DNA of 64,000 bases from Hymenobacter cellulosivorans (GCF_022919135.1 NZ_CP095049.1:1550001-1614000), one strand, 5' to 3'; positions 1 through 8,895 are shown, numbered from the stretch's first letter. The notes: generated from the letters alone by a model not told the origin. Numbers and translations are program-made.

Positions 1-2003
1 AGCGGGTGGGGGTGAATGTCGAGCGTGGCCTCGCCGCCAGCCAGCCGGGCCGTGCCTTGGGTATACTTGAATATCGGGTCACCTTCCTCACTCACGGCGT
101 CTTCCAGCCGCTCGGGAAACACGTAGTTCTGAATCTGGTTGCGGAAGGCGTCCAGGCTCAGGCTGATGTGGTCGGTGCTGTAGCTTACACCGCCGTCGAA
201 CTGTAGGCTGGTCTCGGCCTTGAGGCCCGGGTCGCCGAGCTCGTAGCGGATGGTGCCTTCGTGAATGCCATTGGAGCCCAGCTCGGCAATATTAGGGGCC
301 CGAAACCCGCGCGACACGTTGGCCTTGAGTAGCAGCTTCTCGGTCAGGTTGTAAGCCCCGCCCAGGCTGCCCGATACGTTGCGGAAGTTGCTGGTAAAGC
401 CCCCAAATTTCTGCTCGCCTTCCCCGCTGCCTACTGGTTGCTCGGTGTCAGGGTCCAGGTAAAGCGCGTCGGCCGTGATGCGGCGCAGGTCGTAGCGCAG
501 ACCGCCGCTGAGGTCGAGGTTGCCGAAGGTTTTCTTGGTCACAGCAAACACGCCGCCGTCGAACAATCGGTAGGCCGGAATCAGAAATTCGACGCCCTTG
601 TTCACGTTTTCCTGCCGCATGCCGCTCAGGCCAAACGTGGTGCTCCAGCCGCTCATCTCAGGCAGAAAGTAGCGGGCGGCGTAGTCCAGGGTGCGGAGCT
701 GAAAAAACAACGAGGGGTCCTTGGGAGCCAGCACGTCGCCAAACTCCCGGCGCAGGTTCTGCTGCCAACCCACGTTCACCGTCAGCCGGCTCTGGCCCAG
801 GATGAAGTTGTTGTCGGTACCGATGCGCAAGTGGTTAACCTGCTGCTGGGGCACGTCCAGGTCATAGCCGCGCAGGTCCTGGTCGGTTACAGGGACTTCG
901 GCCACCGCGTCGCCGCCCACGTTCACCAGCTTCAGAAACTGGCCGGTTTCCTCGTCCCGTTCCCCTTCCACCAAACCCAGCTGCTGATTAAACGAGTTAA
1001 ACGTCAGGTGGGAATAGCCCCAGCTTTTGTTCAGGCCTACGTAGCCGTTGCCATCCAGCTCCCGAAAACCGGAGTTGTAAACGCGGCCATCGTAGCGGTT
1101 GCGGTAGCTGCCGGCTATTTTGCCGCTGCCCCGCACCAGCCAGTTGAAGCCATTTAGGTTGCCGGCGTTCATCAATGAATAGCCCTGTAGGTGGTTGTTT
1201 GTTTGGTAATTAGCTGCCACAGAGCCCAATACTTTGCCTTCCTCCACCGGGTCGGGCGCCAGGAAGTTGACCACTCCGGCCATACCGTCGGAGCCATAGA
1301 GCAAGCTGCCCGGCCCCTTGATAATCTCTGCCCGGTCAATGGCGTACTCGTCGATTTCGATGCCGTGCTCGTCGCCCCACTGCTGGCCTTCCTGCTTGGC
1401 CCCATTGTTCAGGGTAATGACGCGGTTGGAGCCCAGGCCCCGGATAACGGGCTTGCTGATGGCCGCCCCAGTGGTAATTTGGGCCAGGCCAGGCGTGTGG
1501 GCAATGGCGTCAATGGCGTTGGTGGAAGCGGCCTGGTTGAGTTGGTTATGGTCCACGACGGACGTAGGGACTGGGGAACGGCGCATTTCGGTAGACGCCG
1601 ATACACCCGTTACCACCACCTGTCCAATTTCGGTAGCGGCCGTAGCCAGCGCTACTTCTAGCGGCTGCCCGGTGCCGGTATCCACGGTTTTGACGAAGGT
1701 ATTATAGCCGATAAAGCGTACCTGCATCAGAAAGCGGCCCTGAGGCAGATTGGCAAATCGGAAAGAGCCGTCGGGGCCGCTGGTGGTGGCCTGGCGCAGG
1801 TCCGGAAATACGATGGTGGCCCCGGGCAGCGGCTCTTTAGTCGTGGCATCGAGTATCCGGCCGGTGGTGGGCACGGCCGCCACGCGGGCGGTGCGGGGAG
1901 CAGGAGTAGATAGGGTAGGAGCGGGCGGCTGGGGTGTTTGGGCCAATACGGTGCCCGAAACAGCAAACAGGAGCAGGCCGGGGGCCCAGGAGGAAGGATG
2001 CAT
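1..2003 (-). CDS. TonB-dependent receptor, C-terminus cut by window edge
   Basis: Outer-membrane receptor for TonB-driven uptake of an unidentified substrate. Translating the minus strand from the ATG at 2003 gives a signal peptide (ending near VSGTVLA-Q), a carboxypeptidase-regulatory-like domain (about residues 47-118, with LPGATIVFPD and FIGYNTFVKTVD), then a plug domain with the blocks IRGLGSNRVITLNNG, EGQQWGDEHGIEID and IIKGPGSLLYGSDGMAGVV, followed by barrel sequence. The frame stays open to base 1, where it reads TLDIHPHP, so roughly the last part of the barrel is missing. It is clearly related to the receptor at 2768-5176 and lies downstream of it on the same strand after a lipoprotein gene. 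Substrate specificity cannot be read; a metal is a guess from the neighbouring His-containing protein. Confidence 0.93.
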   Translation of the reverse strand, partial: MHPSSWAPGLLLFAVSGTVLAQTPQPPAPTLSTPAPRTARVAAVPTTGRILDATTKEPLPGATIVFPDLRQATTSGPDGSFRFANLPQGRFLMQVRFIGYNTFVKTVDTGTGQPLEVALATAATEIGQVVVTGVSASTEMRRSPVPTSVVDHNQLNQAASTNAIDAIAHTPGLAQITTGAAISKPVIRGLGSNRVITLNNGAKQEGQQWGDEHGIEIDEYAIDRAEIIKGPGSLLYGSDGMAGVVNFLAPDPVEEGKVLGSVAANYQTNNHLQGYSLMNAGNLNGFNWLVRGSGKIAGSYRNRYDGRVYNSGFRELDGNGYVGLNKSWGYSHLTFNSFNQQLGLVEGERDEETGQFLKLVNVGGDAVAEVPVTDQDLRGYDLDVPQQQVNHLRIGTDNNFILGQSRLTVNVGWQQNLRREFGDVLAPKDPSLFFQLRTLDYAARYFLPEMSGWSTTFGLSGMRQENVNKGVEFLIPAYRLFDGGVFAVTKKTFGNLDLSGGLRYDLRRITADALYLDPDTEQPVGSGEGEQKFGGFTSNFRNVSGSLGGAYNLTEKLLLKANVSRGFRAPNIAELGSNGIHEGTIRYELGDPGLKAETSLQFDGGVSYSTDHISLSLDAFRNQIQNYVFPERLEDAVSEEGDPIFKYTQGTARLAGGEATLDIHPHP

Positions 2004-2073
2004 AATGACTACAAAAACGCCGTAGCGCATGAACGGGAAATGAGGAGAGAAGATGCAGCCCGCAAACAAGAAA

Positions 2074-2094
2074 ACATCGACCATAGGCCGATGT
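2074..2094 (-). terminator. weak hairpin after the lipoprotein gene
   Basis: On the minus strand ACATCG and CGATGT arms (extended by a further GG/CC pair across one mismatch) are followed by TTTTCTTG. It lies between the lipoprotein gene and the downstream receptor and could reduce read-through. The stem is short, so this is tentative. Confidence 0.3.
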
Positions 2095-2173
2095 CTTCGT
2101 TAAGCTCTCCAAAACCAAACCAATTGGAGACGTCGGGCCCGGCCGAAACCGGACCTTACTATCAAAATTTGCC

Positions 2174-2737
2174 CTAGCGGACGGCCGTCGGGAAAGTCAC
2201 TTCCACGTCGGTGTCGCCGGGGGCAAACGTGCCATTTTTAGAGCCGGGCTGGTGCCGCAGCGTGATTTTGAGGTTGCCCGTAGTGCCTGTAGCATTAGCC
2301 GCGCCAGCTGCCACGCTGGTTTCGAGGCCCACTGCCAGGCCTTTAGCATCCTTATCGGTTGGGGTAATAGTGAGGTTCACGCCGCTGGGCTCGAAGAAGA
2401 AGATGTGCTCATCGGCCTCCTCCTTGATTTCGTCAGAGGTATTGACCACCGGGTTCTTGGTTTCGTCGAGCAGGACCAGCTTGCCGGTATAAGTCGTACC
2501 AGCAGCCAGCGTGAGCGTGCCGATAACCGGGGCGGCGCCACCGTCGCCGTCCGGGTCGCGGTACTGCACCGTTATGGGCGTGCCGCCGCCCACCGGGGTC
2601 AGTTCGTAGCGCACCGTCGTGATTTGCTCGTTGTCGTCGTCGGGCTGCGGGTCGTCATCGTCTTTTTTGCAGGCTCCGAGTAAGGGAGCAACCAACAGCA
2701 GGGCTAACCAGGATTTCTTGATCAAAGGATGTGTCAT
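2174..2737 (-). CDS. receptor-associated lipoprotein, unknown function
   Basis: A 187-residue exported lipoprotein. The N-terminus MTHPLIKKSWLALLLVAPLLGAC has a lipobox (LLGAC) and the mature protein begins CKKDDDDPQPDDDNEQ, an acidic tether. Asp after Cys+2 lysines fits the Bacteroidota surface-lipoprotein pattern only loosely. The body is beta-rich (VRYELTPVGGGTPITVQY, NLTITPTD, GNLKITLRHQPG) with no motif I can name as an enzyme. It starts 30 bases after the stop of the receptor at 2768-5176 and precedes the second receptor, so it is probably co-transcribed with them. Similar small CKKDDD lipoproteins are common beside this kind of receptor in Bacteroidota, which suggests a substrate-capture or receptor-accessory role, but that is inference. 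Confidence 0.85.
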   Translation of the reverse strand: MTHPLIKKSWLALLLVAPLLGACKKDDDDPQPDDDNEQITTVRYELTPVGGGTPITVQYRDPDGDGGAAPVIGTLTLAAGTTYTGKLVLLDETKNPVVNTSDEIKEEADEHIFFFEPSGVNLTITPTDKDAKGLAVGLETSVAAGAANATGTTGNLKITLRHQPGSKNGTFAPGDTDVEVTFPTAVR

Positions 2738-2767
2738 GGGTGAAAAAGGAAAAGAGGAAAGGAAGGA

Positions 2768-5176
2768 TTAATTCGTTTTGTGGCTCAGCTCCAGCGGTAT
2801 ATGCACCCGCAGGCTCACGTTGCGGCCCATTTCGTCGGTGAAGTAGCGGTAGCGGTTCAGGTAGTCGCGGTAGCGCTGGTTGAGCAGGTTGGAACCGGCC
2901 AAGCTCACTTCCAGCGGCAGGCGGCCCCAGCGAATAGTGGTGCCGATTTCCGCGTTGAGCAGAGCGTAGCCAGCCGGCGGGGCTAGCAGGTCGCGGGTTT
3001 CGTAGTTATCGGGCACCCGGGTCTGGCGGCCTACGGCGTACACGCCGGCCTGGGCGTAGCGGCCCGAGAGCCGGCCTTGGTCGTGGCCCCAGGTGTAGCG
3101 TAGCGTGGTTTCTAGCCGGTCGGCAGGCATCAGAATCTGCCACTCGTCGGCGCGGGTGTCGCGGGTGCGCACCACCGAGCCCTTGGCCGACAGCAGCCAG
3201 TCGGCGGTGAGCTGGTAGCTGCTGCTCAAATCCAGGCCGCGGAAGGTGGCGTCGGTTTGTAGGTACTGCCAGCTGATGTGGCTGCCGCGCACGGTTTGCA
3301 CCGGCTCGGTCAGCGGCACCTGGTAGATAAAGTCTAAAATACGGTTCTGGTACACTGTCACCTCGCCGTTGAAGCGCGGATTGGCGTGCCAGTTAACGGT
3401 CAGGCCGGTATTCAGGGCCGTTTCGGGCATTAGCGGTGTGGCACCGGGCACCAGGTCGTTGCCCAGTTCATACATGCCGTTGTGCACGCCTTCGCTAAAC
3501 CGCTCATTGGCTGCCGGGGCCCGCCGTGTCAGGCCCGTGTTCAGGCTAAAGGTGAAGTGGGCCGATGGGTCGTAGGTAGCGCCCACCGAGGCCGCTGGCG
3601 TAGTGTACTGAAACCGGCTGCGGTCCACGAAGAAGGCGCCAGTAGCGTTCCGGTCGCCGCGCTTCACGGCCAGGTCGCGCCGGTCGAGGCGCAGGCCGCC
3701 TTCGAGCAGCCAGGGGCCGTGTTGCCATTTTTCAATCCAAAAGGCCCCGCCCACCAGGTTGGTGTAGTAGGGAATAAACTGCCGGCTGCCGTTGGCGTAA
3801 CGGTTGGCTTGGTAGGTGCCGGCTACGCCCACACTGCCGCGGAAATGGTGCCAGGGCTTATGTTCCCACAGCAGCTCGCCGGTACTGGTGCGGTTGGTGT
3901 AGCTCAGCTCGGGCTTATTGAGGCTGGCTAAGTTGTCGTTGCGGGGCCGGAATTTATCATACTCGTCTCGAAGGTCCGTTTGTTGGGCCAACGTGAGCTG
4001 CAACTGCCCCGCCGTGCCGGTTTGCACAAAGCCCGTGAGCTTGGCTACGTCGTGACGCACGTGCTGATACGCCCGGTCAATGGCGTAACTAAAGCCCGTA
4101 GTTTCCAGGGGCTCAGTCCGGGCAATGGCCAGCAGCAGGTCAGTTTTGCTTTCGGCGTGCGAGGCCGGTAGAATGCCGATACGGGTGTTGAACTGGCTGT
4201 AGAAAACTTCCAGCCCGTAGGTCGGCTTGCGCCAGCCCACAGCCCCGGAGAAGTTCCGTTCAGAAAAGCCCGAGTTCTTCAGGTAATAGTCGGGAGTACG
4301 CATAGTGCCGGCGCGCCGCAAGGTACCCTGAGCCCGCCAGCTTAGGGCCGGCAGCTGGCGCAGGTTGCCATCGAGCGTGCCCGAGGCGGCACCCAGGCCG
4401 TTGTTACTCATACCTACTAAGCTGAGGTCGGCACTGGTGCCAGCCGAGTCACGCAGGGCCTTGGGCTCTACCAGCACCACGCCGCCAATGGCATCGGAGC
4501 CGTAGCGCACACTGGCCGCGCCTTTTACCACTGTCAGGCGAGAGGCAATGAAGGGGTCAATTTCCGGTCCGTGCTCCACGCCCCACTGCTGACCTTCCTG
4601 ACGCACGCCATTGTTGAGAATCGTGACGCGGTTGGAATGCAGACCATGCACCATGGGCTTAAAGATGCCTGGCCCGGTCTGGATGGCCGTTACGCCCGCC
4701 AGCTGCCGCAGGGCCTCGCCCAACGCTTGGCCTCGGGTCTGCTGTAGCGCCTGACCCGCTAATTCGGCTGTGGGCTGAGTCGTGGGCGCGGCGGTCCGCT
4801 GGCCCTGCACTACCGCGCTCTTCAGCAGAATAGCATCGGGATGCAGCCGAAAGTCCCGGATAATGGCTTCAACCACGCGCACTTCGGCTGCCTCGCCGCT
4901 GTAGCCGAGGTAGGACACTTGCAGGTGATACAGGCCCGCGCACAGGTGAAAGTGGTAGTTGCCAGCCGCGTCCGTTTGGGTGGCCTGCTGGGTTTCCAGT
5001 ACCACCACTGTAGCGCCCGGCAGCCCCTGTCGCGACTCATGGTCGAAGACGCGGCCACTCACGGAGAGCGTGCATTCGGGCAACTGCTGGCTAGCCTGCG
5101 CTACGGTGGTAGCGGCCATCAGCCCCAGCCACAGTGCACACGCTGCCCTAGCGGCTGCCAGGAAGCGAAAAGTCAT
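2768..5176 (-). CDS. TonB-dependent receptor
   Basis: Complete outer-membrane receptor of 802 residues from the ATG at 5176. An in-frame upstream start at 5206 would add ten residues, but the 5176 start gives the cleaner signal peptide (MTFRFLAAARAACALWLGLM...). Order of parts: signal peptide, carboxypeptidase-regulatory-like domain (about 38-120, with GLPGATVVVLETQ and YLGYSGEAAEVRV), plug (VHGLHSNRVTILNNGVRQEG, QQWGVEHGPEIDPF, VVKGAASVRYGSDAIGGVV), then a 22-strand-type barrel ending NVSLRVHIPLEL. It shares the EGQQWGxEHGxEID block with the truncated receptor at 1-2003, so the two are paralogues. Downstream lipoprotein is 30 bases away. Substrate unknown. Confidence 0.93.
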   Translation of the reverse strand: MTFRFLAAARAACALWLGLMAATTVAQASQQLPECTLSVSGRVFDHESRQGLPGATVVVLETQQATQTDAAGNYHFHLCAGLYHLQVSYLGYSGEAAEVRVVEAIIRDFRLHPDAILLKSAVVQGQRTAAPTTQPTAELAGQALQQTRGQALGEALRQLAGVTAIQTGPGIFKPMVHGLHSNRVTILNNGVRQEGQQWGVEHGPEIDPFIASRLTVVKGAASVRYGSDAIGGVVLVEPKALRDSAGTSADLSLVGMSNNGLGAASGTLDGNLRQLPALSWRAQGTLRRAGTMRTPDYYLKNSGFSERNFSGAVGWRKPTYGLEVFYSQFNTRIGILPASHAESKTDLLLAIARTEPLETTGFSYAIDRAYQHVRHDVAKLTGFVQTGTAGQLQLTLAQQTDLRDEYDKFRPRNDNLASLNKPELSYTNRTSTGELLWEHKPWHHFRGSVGVAGTYQANRYANGSRQFIPYYTNLVGGAFWIEKWQHGPWLLEGGLRLDRRDLAVKRGDRNATGAFFVDRSRFQYTTPAASVGATYDPSAHFTFSLNTGLTRRAPAANERFSEGVHNGMYELGNDLVPGATPLMPETALNTGLTVNWHANPRFNGEVTVYQNRILDFIYQVPLTEPVQTVRGSHISWQYLQTDATFRGLDLSSSYQLTADWLLSAKGSVVRTRDTRADEWQILMPADRLETTLRYTWGHDQGRLSGRYAQAGVYAVGRQTRVPDNYETRDLLAPPAGYALLNAEIGTTIRWGRLPLEVSLAGSNLLNQRYRDYLNRYRYFTDEMGRNVSLRVHIPLELSHKTN

Positions 5177-5309
5177 AAAAAAGGGGAAGCCAGTGGGTAA
5201 AACCACTGCTGCGCACAGTAGCTCAGCGGCCTAAGACTACGCTGAGCACCAGCCCAATCGGGTGCGAAGGCACGAATTGCAGGCTAGCAGCAGCTCATTA
5301 CGTGAGTTA

Positions 5310-5657
5310 TTACCCCTGGCTCGGAGGGCCGCGCAGGTCGGCAGTCAATCGGGTGGCGGCTAACCACACGGAGGTGCCCTGCTCGGCGGCAGGCACGCCA
5401 TAGCTCGTAAACAGCGTAAACTCCAGGAGCGAAGCCGCCTGGAAAGGCACGTCGTAGAAATGGTCGACGGCACAGTGCTGGTGCTTAGCCGTGAGCAGGG
5501 CCTTGCCTTTGGGGGCTCCGGGCTGCTGAGTGGCTTCCTCCGTCGTGTGCTGGTGTGCGTGCATGGCCAAGACCCACGTATCCGGCAGCAGCACCCGCGT
5601 AAAGCAGAGCAGCAACAGAATAGCTAACCGGGACCGAAGTGCGTGCATTTGCAACAA
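5310..5657 (-). CDS. small exported His-containing protein
   Basis: A 115-residue protein with an N-terminal hydrophobic segment (LAILLLLCFTRVLLPDTWVLA) that looks like a signal peptide, followed by a His-containing stretch (AMHAHQHTTEEA) and the block AKHQHCAVDHFYDVPF. The histidines and the single cysteine could bind a metal ion. It is the first gene of the minus-strand receptor locus, 133 bases upstream of the receptor start, and has a good Bacteroidota promoter directly in front of it (5675-5704), which leaves only a short leader. An alternative start is the ATG at 5648. I do not recognise the family. A metal-binding accessory role for the receptors is inference from composition and position. 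Confidence 0.72.
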   Translation of the reverse strand: MLQMHALRSRLAILLLLCFTRVLLPDTWVLAMHAHQHTTEEATQQPGAPKGKALLTAKHQHCAVDHFYDVPFQAASLLEFTLFTSYGVPAAEQGTSVWLAATRLTADLRGPPSQG

Positions 5658-5674
5658 TGTGTCAGGAGTCGGCT

Positions 5675-5704
5675 CAAAGGTAAAACAAATTACGAATCAG
5701 CAAA
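5675..5704 (-). promoter_or_regulatory. promoter of the receptor locus
   Basis: Minus strand: TTTG (5701-5704) - 18 bases - TACCTTTG (5675-5682), close to the Bacteroidota consensus TTTG-N19-TAnnTTTG. Predicted transcript start is near 5668, just before the small His-containing protein. Confidence 0.65.
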
Positions 5705-6134
5705 ACATGATGAATTTCCTGTACGGCAGCCAATGGTAGTCCTGGTTAGCTTGAATATAGTGACTTGTGCATGAATATTTTAAGTGCGGCATATCAGTCA
5801 TCCGCAACATAAGCTGGCAGCCCCATGGCTTACTTTATTCCTATCAGCATTGATGATCCGACTGCAGAAGGAAGGAGAAGGCAAAGCAACAGGGTGCTTA
5901 CGTGTTAACAACAAGTTGGTATATGATAAATGCAATAAAACGATTTTGTAATAAGAGCTATAATAAGCATTGTCTTGAGGGGTGCTTGACATTAAGTACA
6001 ACTTTTATTAAGTTGCTGACTCTATTCCCGCTCGTATTTTTAAACTGTTAAGTAGCTGAACGGTTATAAAGCCTGCTTGAGCCAGTTGAATGGAGGCGTA
6101 GCCGAAAAGTTATAAAACTGACTTTTGCCTGCCG
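5705..6134. other. AT-rich intergenic stretch, no gene recognised
   Basis: Divergent intergenic region between the receptor locus and the gene at 6184. It is visibly more AT-rich than the rest of the window (for example 5925-6060). Open frames here are short and have no recognisable signal or motif. I see no clear RNA gene or repeat. Confidence 0.5.
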
Positions 6135-6142
6135 TATCTTTG
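6135..6142 (+). promoter_or_regulatory. -7 element upstream of the gene at 6184
   Basis: TATCTTTG matches the Bacteroidota -7 consensus TAnnTTTG. No good TTTG is found 19 bases upstream, so only half of the promoter is supported. It leaves a leader of about 35 bases. Confidence 0.45.
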
Positions 6143-6183
6143 TTGTATTGCCAGCTGCTGGGTAGCAGCTGGAATTGCCTCGT

Positions 6184-6696
6184 ATGACCAAGCCCGATTC
6201 TCTCCTTCTGCACTATGACAATGGCTTGCGCTTGTTGCGCTGGCAGTGGCACGGTCCTATTCACGCGGCTGAATTCCAAGCTGCTTTTTACTATCTGACA
6301 GAACTATCAAACAAAGAGAGGGTTAGGCGCTGGCTGATAGATACTACCGACATGCCCGTGGTAGGCATTGACGAACAGGCGTGGCTGAGTGAAACGTGGT
6401 TGCCACTTTTTGCCAAGCTTCAGGTAACCGACATTGCCATTATTCTGCCGTCCAGTTTGCACAATCAGCTGGTAGTTGAAACCATACTGGCCGACGGCCA
6501 GCGCTACGACTGTGGAGAAATTCAATTCTTCTCCGACGTTACCTCGGCCCTCGACTGGCTGACGAACTCCTCCGGGCGTGGGCCGGAGCTGGAACTGGAG
6601 TGGCTGCAGGAGCACCGGGCGGAAATAGAAAAGTTAAATAAGCCAACGCCCGGTAGATTGCCAGTTCCGGTTAGCCGTTTCCCCGATACGTTCTAG
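6184..6696 (+). CDS. conserved cytosolic protein, STAS/SpoIIAA-like fold suspected
   Basis: A 170-residue soluble protein with no signal peptide or membrane segment. The ATG at 6184 is preferred to the in-frame TTG at 6175. The layout, an opening sheet (LLLHYDNGLRLLRWQWHGPI), a helix (AAEFQAAFYYLTELSNKE), a strand with acidic end (RRWLIDTTDMPVVG), then helix and strand pairs (WLPLFAKLQ, DIAIILPSSL), resembles SpoIIAA/STAS-like proteins that are common as stand-alone genes in Hymenobacter relatives. That assignment is from pattern only. Followed by its own terminator at 6722-6750, so it is a single-gene transcript. Confidence 0.75.
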   Translation: MTKPDSLLLHYDNGLRLLRWQWHGPIHAAEFQAAFYYLTELSNKERVRRWLIDTTDMPVVGIDEQAWLSETWLPLFAKLQVTDIAIILPSSLHNQLVVETILADGQRYDCGEIQFFSDVTSALDWLTNSSGRGPELELEWLQEHRAEIEKLNKPTPGRLPVPVSRFPDTF

Positions 6697-6721
6697 TCAG
6701 TTAGGAAGTAAAAGCAGTGAG

Positions 6722-6750
6722 AATCGTCCCGGCCCCGGACGATTTTTCTT
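6722..6750 (+). terminator. terminator after the gene at 6184
   Basis: Stem AATCGTCC (6722-6729) with GGACGATT (6737-6744), seven-base loop, followed by TTTCTTTTT. Confidence 0.75.
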
Positions 6751-6895
6751 TTTGGGTAGAATCAGTTTGCGCTGTCAAACTGGCAGGAGGGGAGTCATGG
6801 AACAGGTTTTGTGACGGCCGGCTGGTACGGAACGCGGGCTGGCGAGGCTGGCGTTTCGTCCGGATTCTTATTTCAAACCCTTTTGCCAACGCGCT

Positions 6896-8725
6896 ATGCA
6901 AGAGAAAGGTAGCATCTCGATTCATACCGAGAATATCTTCCCCATCATTAAGAAGTTTCTCTACTCCGACCACGAAATCTTCCTGCGGGAGCTGGTTTCC
7001 AACGCCGTAGACGCCACCCAGAAGCTCAAGAGCCTGGGGCAGCTGGGAGAGTTCAAAGGGGAGCTGGGCGAGCTGAAAGTAAAGGTGAGTGTGGACAAGG
7101 AAGCCCGTACCATCACCATTTCGGACCGCGGCCTGGGCATGACGGCCGAGGAAATCAAAAAGTATATCAACCAGATTGCCTTCTCCGGCGCCACCGAGTT
7201 TGTGGAGCAGTACAAGGAGAAGGACACCGCCGCTAAGGATCAGATTATCGGGCAGTTTGGTCTGGGTTTCTACTCGGCCTTCATGGTGGCCGACAACGTC
7301 GAAATCTTTTCCAAGAGCTACAAAGACGATACGGAAGGCGCCCACTGGACCTGCGACGGCAGCACTGAGTTCAGCCTCGAAACAACTGACAAAACCGACC
7401 GGGGTACCGACGTCGTGTTGCATGTAGCCGCCGATTCGGATGAGTTTCTGGAAGCGGCCCGCCTGCGCACCATCCTGACCAAGTACTGCAAGTTCTTGCC
7501 CATCGAAATCGAGTTTGAGGGTGAGGCCATCAACCAGACTCAGCCGATCTGGGCCAAACAGCCCTCCGAGCTGACCGATGAGGACTACACCAAGTTCTAC
7601 CAGGAGCTGTATCCTTTCTCCGAGCCCCCGCTGTTCTGGATTCACCTGAACGTGGACTATCCGTTCAACCTGACCGGTATTCTCTACTTCCCCAAGGTAA
7701 AGGACGAGCTACAGTTCTCGCGTAATAAGATCCAGCTCTACTCGCGGCAGGTGTTTATTACCGATGAGGTGAAGGACGTGGTGCCCGAGTTCCTGATGCT
7801 GCTCCACGGCGTGATTGACTCGCCCGATATTCCGCTGAACGTGTCGCGCAGCTTCCTGCAGGCCGATGCGGCGGTGAAGAAAATCAATACGTACATCACC
7901 AAGAAGGTCGCCGACAAGCTGGCTGAGCTCTACCGCAAGGACCGCACGGGCTTCGAGGAAAAGTGGTCCGACATTGGGCTGTTCGTGAAGTACGGCATGC
8001 TCTCCGACGACAAGTTCTACGAGAAGGCCAAGGATTTCGTACTGCTGCAGAACACGGCTGGCAAGTTCTTTACTCTGAGCGAGTACCAGGAATTTGTGCA
8101 GGCCAACCAGAAGGACAAGAATGAGCAAACTGTGGTGCTTTACACCACCGACCCCGAAACCCAGCACAGCTTCGTGCAGGCCGCCCTCGACCGGGGCTAC
8201 GACGTGCTCAAGCTCGACACTGTGCTCGACTCCCACTTTATCGGGCAGCTGGAGCAGAAGCTGGAGAAGGTCACCTTCAAGCGCGTCGACGCTGATACCA
8301 TTGGCAAGCTCATCGAAAAGGATGAGGCTACCGAGAGCGTACTCAGCGACGACGACAAGACTAAGCTGCAGCAACTCTTTACTACGGCCATCAGCAACCC
8401 GCAGATGAACGTGCAGGTTGAGGCCCTGTCGCCCCAGGATGCCCCGGTTATCATCACCGTACCCGAGTTTATGCGCCGCATGAAGGACATGCAGCGCGCC
8501 GGTGGGGGAGGCGGTATGCAGATGTTTGGTTCCTTGCCCGATACCTACACCGTGAGCGTAAACGCCAACCACCCCGTGGCCCAGCGCGTGCTCAGCACCG
8601 ATGACGAAGCTAGCCAGAAGCTGGCCCGCCAAGCCTTTGACTTGGCGTTGCTGGCCCAGGGCCTGCTGAAAGGCGAAGCCCTGACTGCCTTCGTCAAGCG
8701 CAGCGCCGACCTGCTGACGGCGTAG
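6896..8725 (+). CDS. htpG: molecular chaperone HtpG (Hsp90)
   Basis: Cytosolic ATP-dependent chaperone of the Hsp90 family, 609 residues, the length usual for Bacteroidota. The N-terminal GHKL ATPase motifs are all present: ELVSNAVDATQKL with the catalytic/Mg region, ISDRGLGMTAEEI, and GQFGLGFYSAFMVAD (about residues 20-120). The middle domain includes WIHLNVDYPFNLTGILYFP and NVSRSFLQ with the conserved Arg that contacts ATP gamma-phosphate, and the C-terminal dimerisation domain ends LLKGEALTAFVKRSADLL. A Gly-rich insert (GGGGGMQMFG) sits near residue 540. It is flanked by a terminator upstream (6722) and a repeat/terminator block downstream (8727-8895), so it is monocistronic. Confidence 0.98.
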   Translation: MQEKGSISIHTENIFPIIKKFLYSDHEIFLRELVSNAVDATQKLKSLGQLGEFKGELGELKVKVSVDKEARTITISDRGLGMTAEEIKKYINQIAFSGATEFVEQYKEKDTAAKDQIIGQFGLGFYSAFMVADNVEIFSKSYKDDTEGAHWTCDGSTEFSLETTDKTDRGTDVVLHVAADSDEFLEAARLRTILTKYCKFLPIEIEFEGEAINQTQPIWAKQPSELTDEDYTKFYQELYPFSEPPLFWIHLNVDYPFNLTGILYFPKVKDELQFSRNKIQLYSRQVFITDEVKDVVPEFLMLLHGVIDSPDIPLNVSRSFLQADAAVKKINTYITKKVADKLAELYRKDRTGFEEKWSDIGLFVKYGMLSDDKFYEKAKDFVLLQNTAGKFFTLSEYQEFVQANQKDKNEQTVVLYTTDPETQHSFVQAALDRGYDVLKLDTVLDSHFIGQLEQKLEKVTFKRVDADTIGKLIEKDEATESVLSDDDKTKLQQLFTTAISNPQMNVQVEALSPQDAPVIITVPEFMRRMKDMQRAGGGGGMQMFGSLPDTYTVSVNANHPVAQRVLSTDDEASQKLARQAFDLALLAQGLLKGEALTAFVKRSADLLTA

Positions 8726-8726
8726 C

Positions 8727-8895
8727 GGTGAGATAGTGAGGTGGTGAACTGGTGAGCTGTCATTCAAATGGCGCCATCCACACCTTACGCTTTAAGAAAA
8801 CGAAACGGCTCCGGTGGCACTGCTACCGGAGCCGTTTTGTTTTGGATAGGCTCCAGAATATCAAACTCACCAGTTCCCTATTTCACCATCTCACT
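8727..8895. repeat. inverted repeat built of octamers, flanking a terminator
   Basis: Left arm 8727-8758 reads as four consecutive octamers GGTGAGAT, AGTGAGGT, GGTGAACT, GGTGAGCT. Right arm 8864-8895, read on the minus strand, is again four octamers AGTGAGAT, GGTGAAAT, AGGGAACT, GGTGAGTT, in the same order. The left arm begins two bases after the htpG stop codon. The htpG terminator lies in the loop. Confidence 0.8.
8798..8845 (+). terminator. htpG terminator
   Basis: Stem of about 16 pairs: AAACGGCTCCGGTGGCA against TGCTACCGGAGCCGTTTT with very short loop, followed by GTTTTGG. It sits in the loop of the larger inverted repeat 8727-8895. Confidence 0.85.

Noticed and set aside
438..1157. 239-codon plus-strand frame
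   Set aside because: Antisense to the TonB-dependent receptor, which has full plug motifs in the other strand.
5798..6001. Small frame in the AT-rich gap
   Set aside because: No start context, signal peptide, motif or coding bias; kept as non-coding.
6701..8767. Two long minus-strand frames across htpG
   Set aside because: Shadow frames of htpG; no recognisable protein features.
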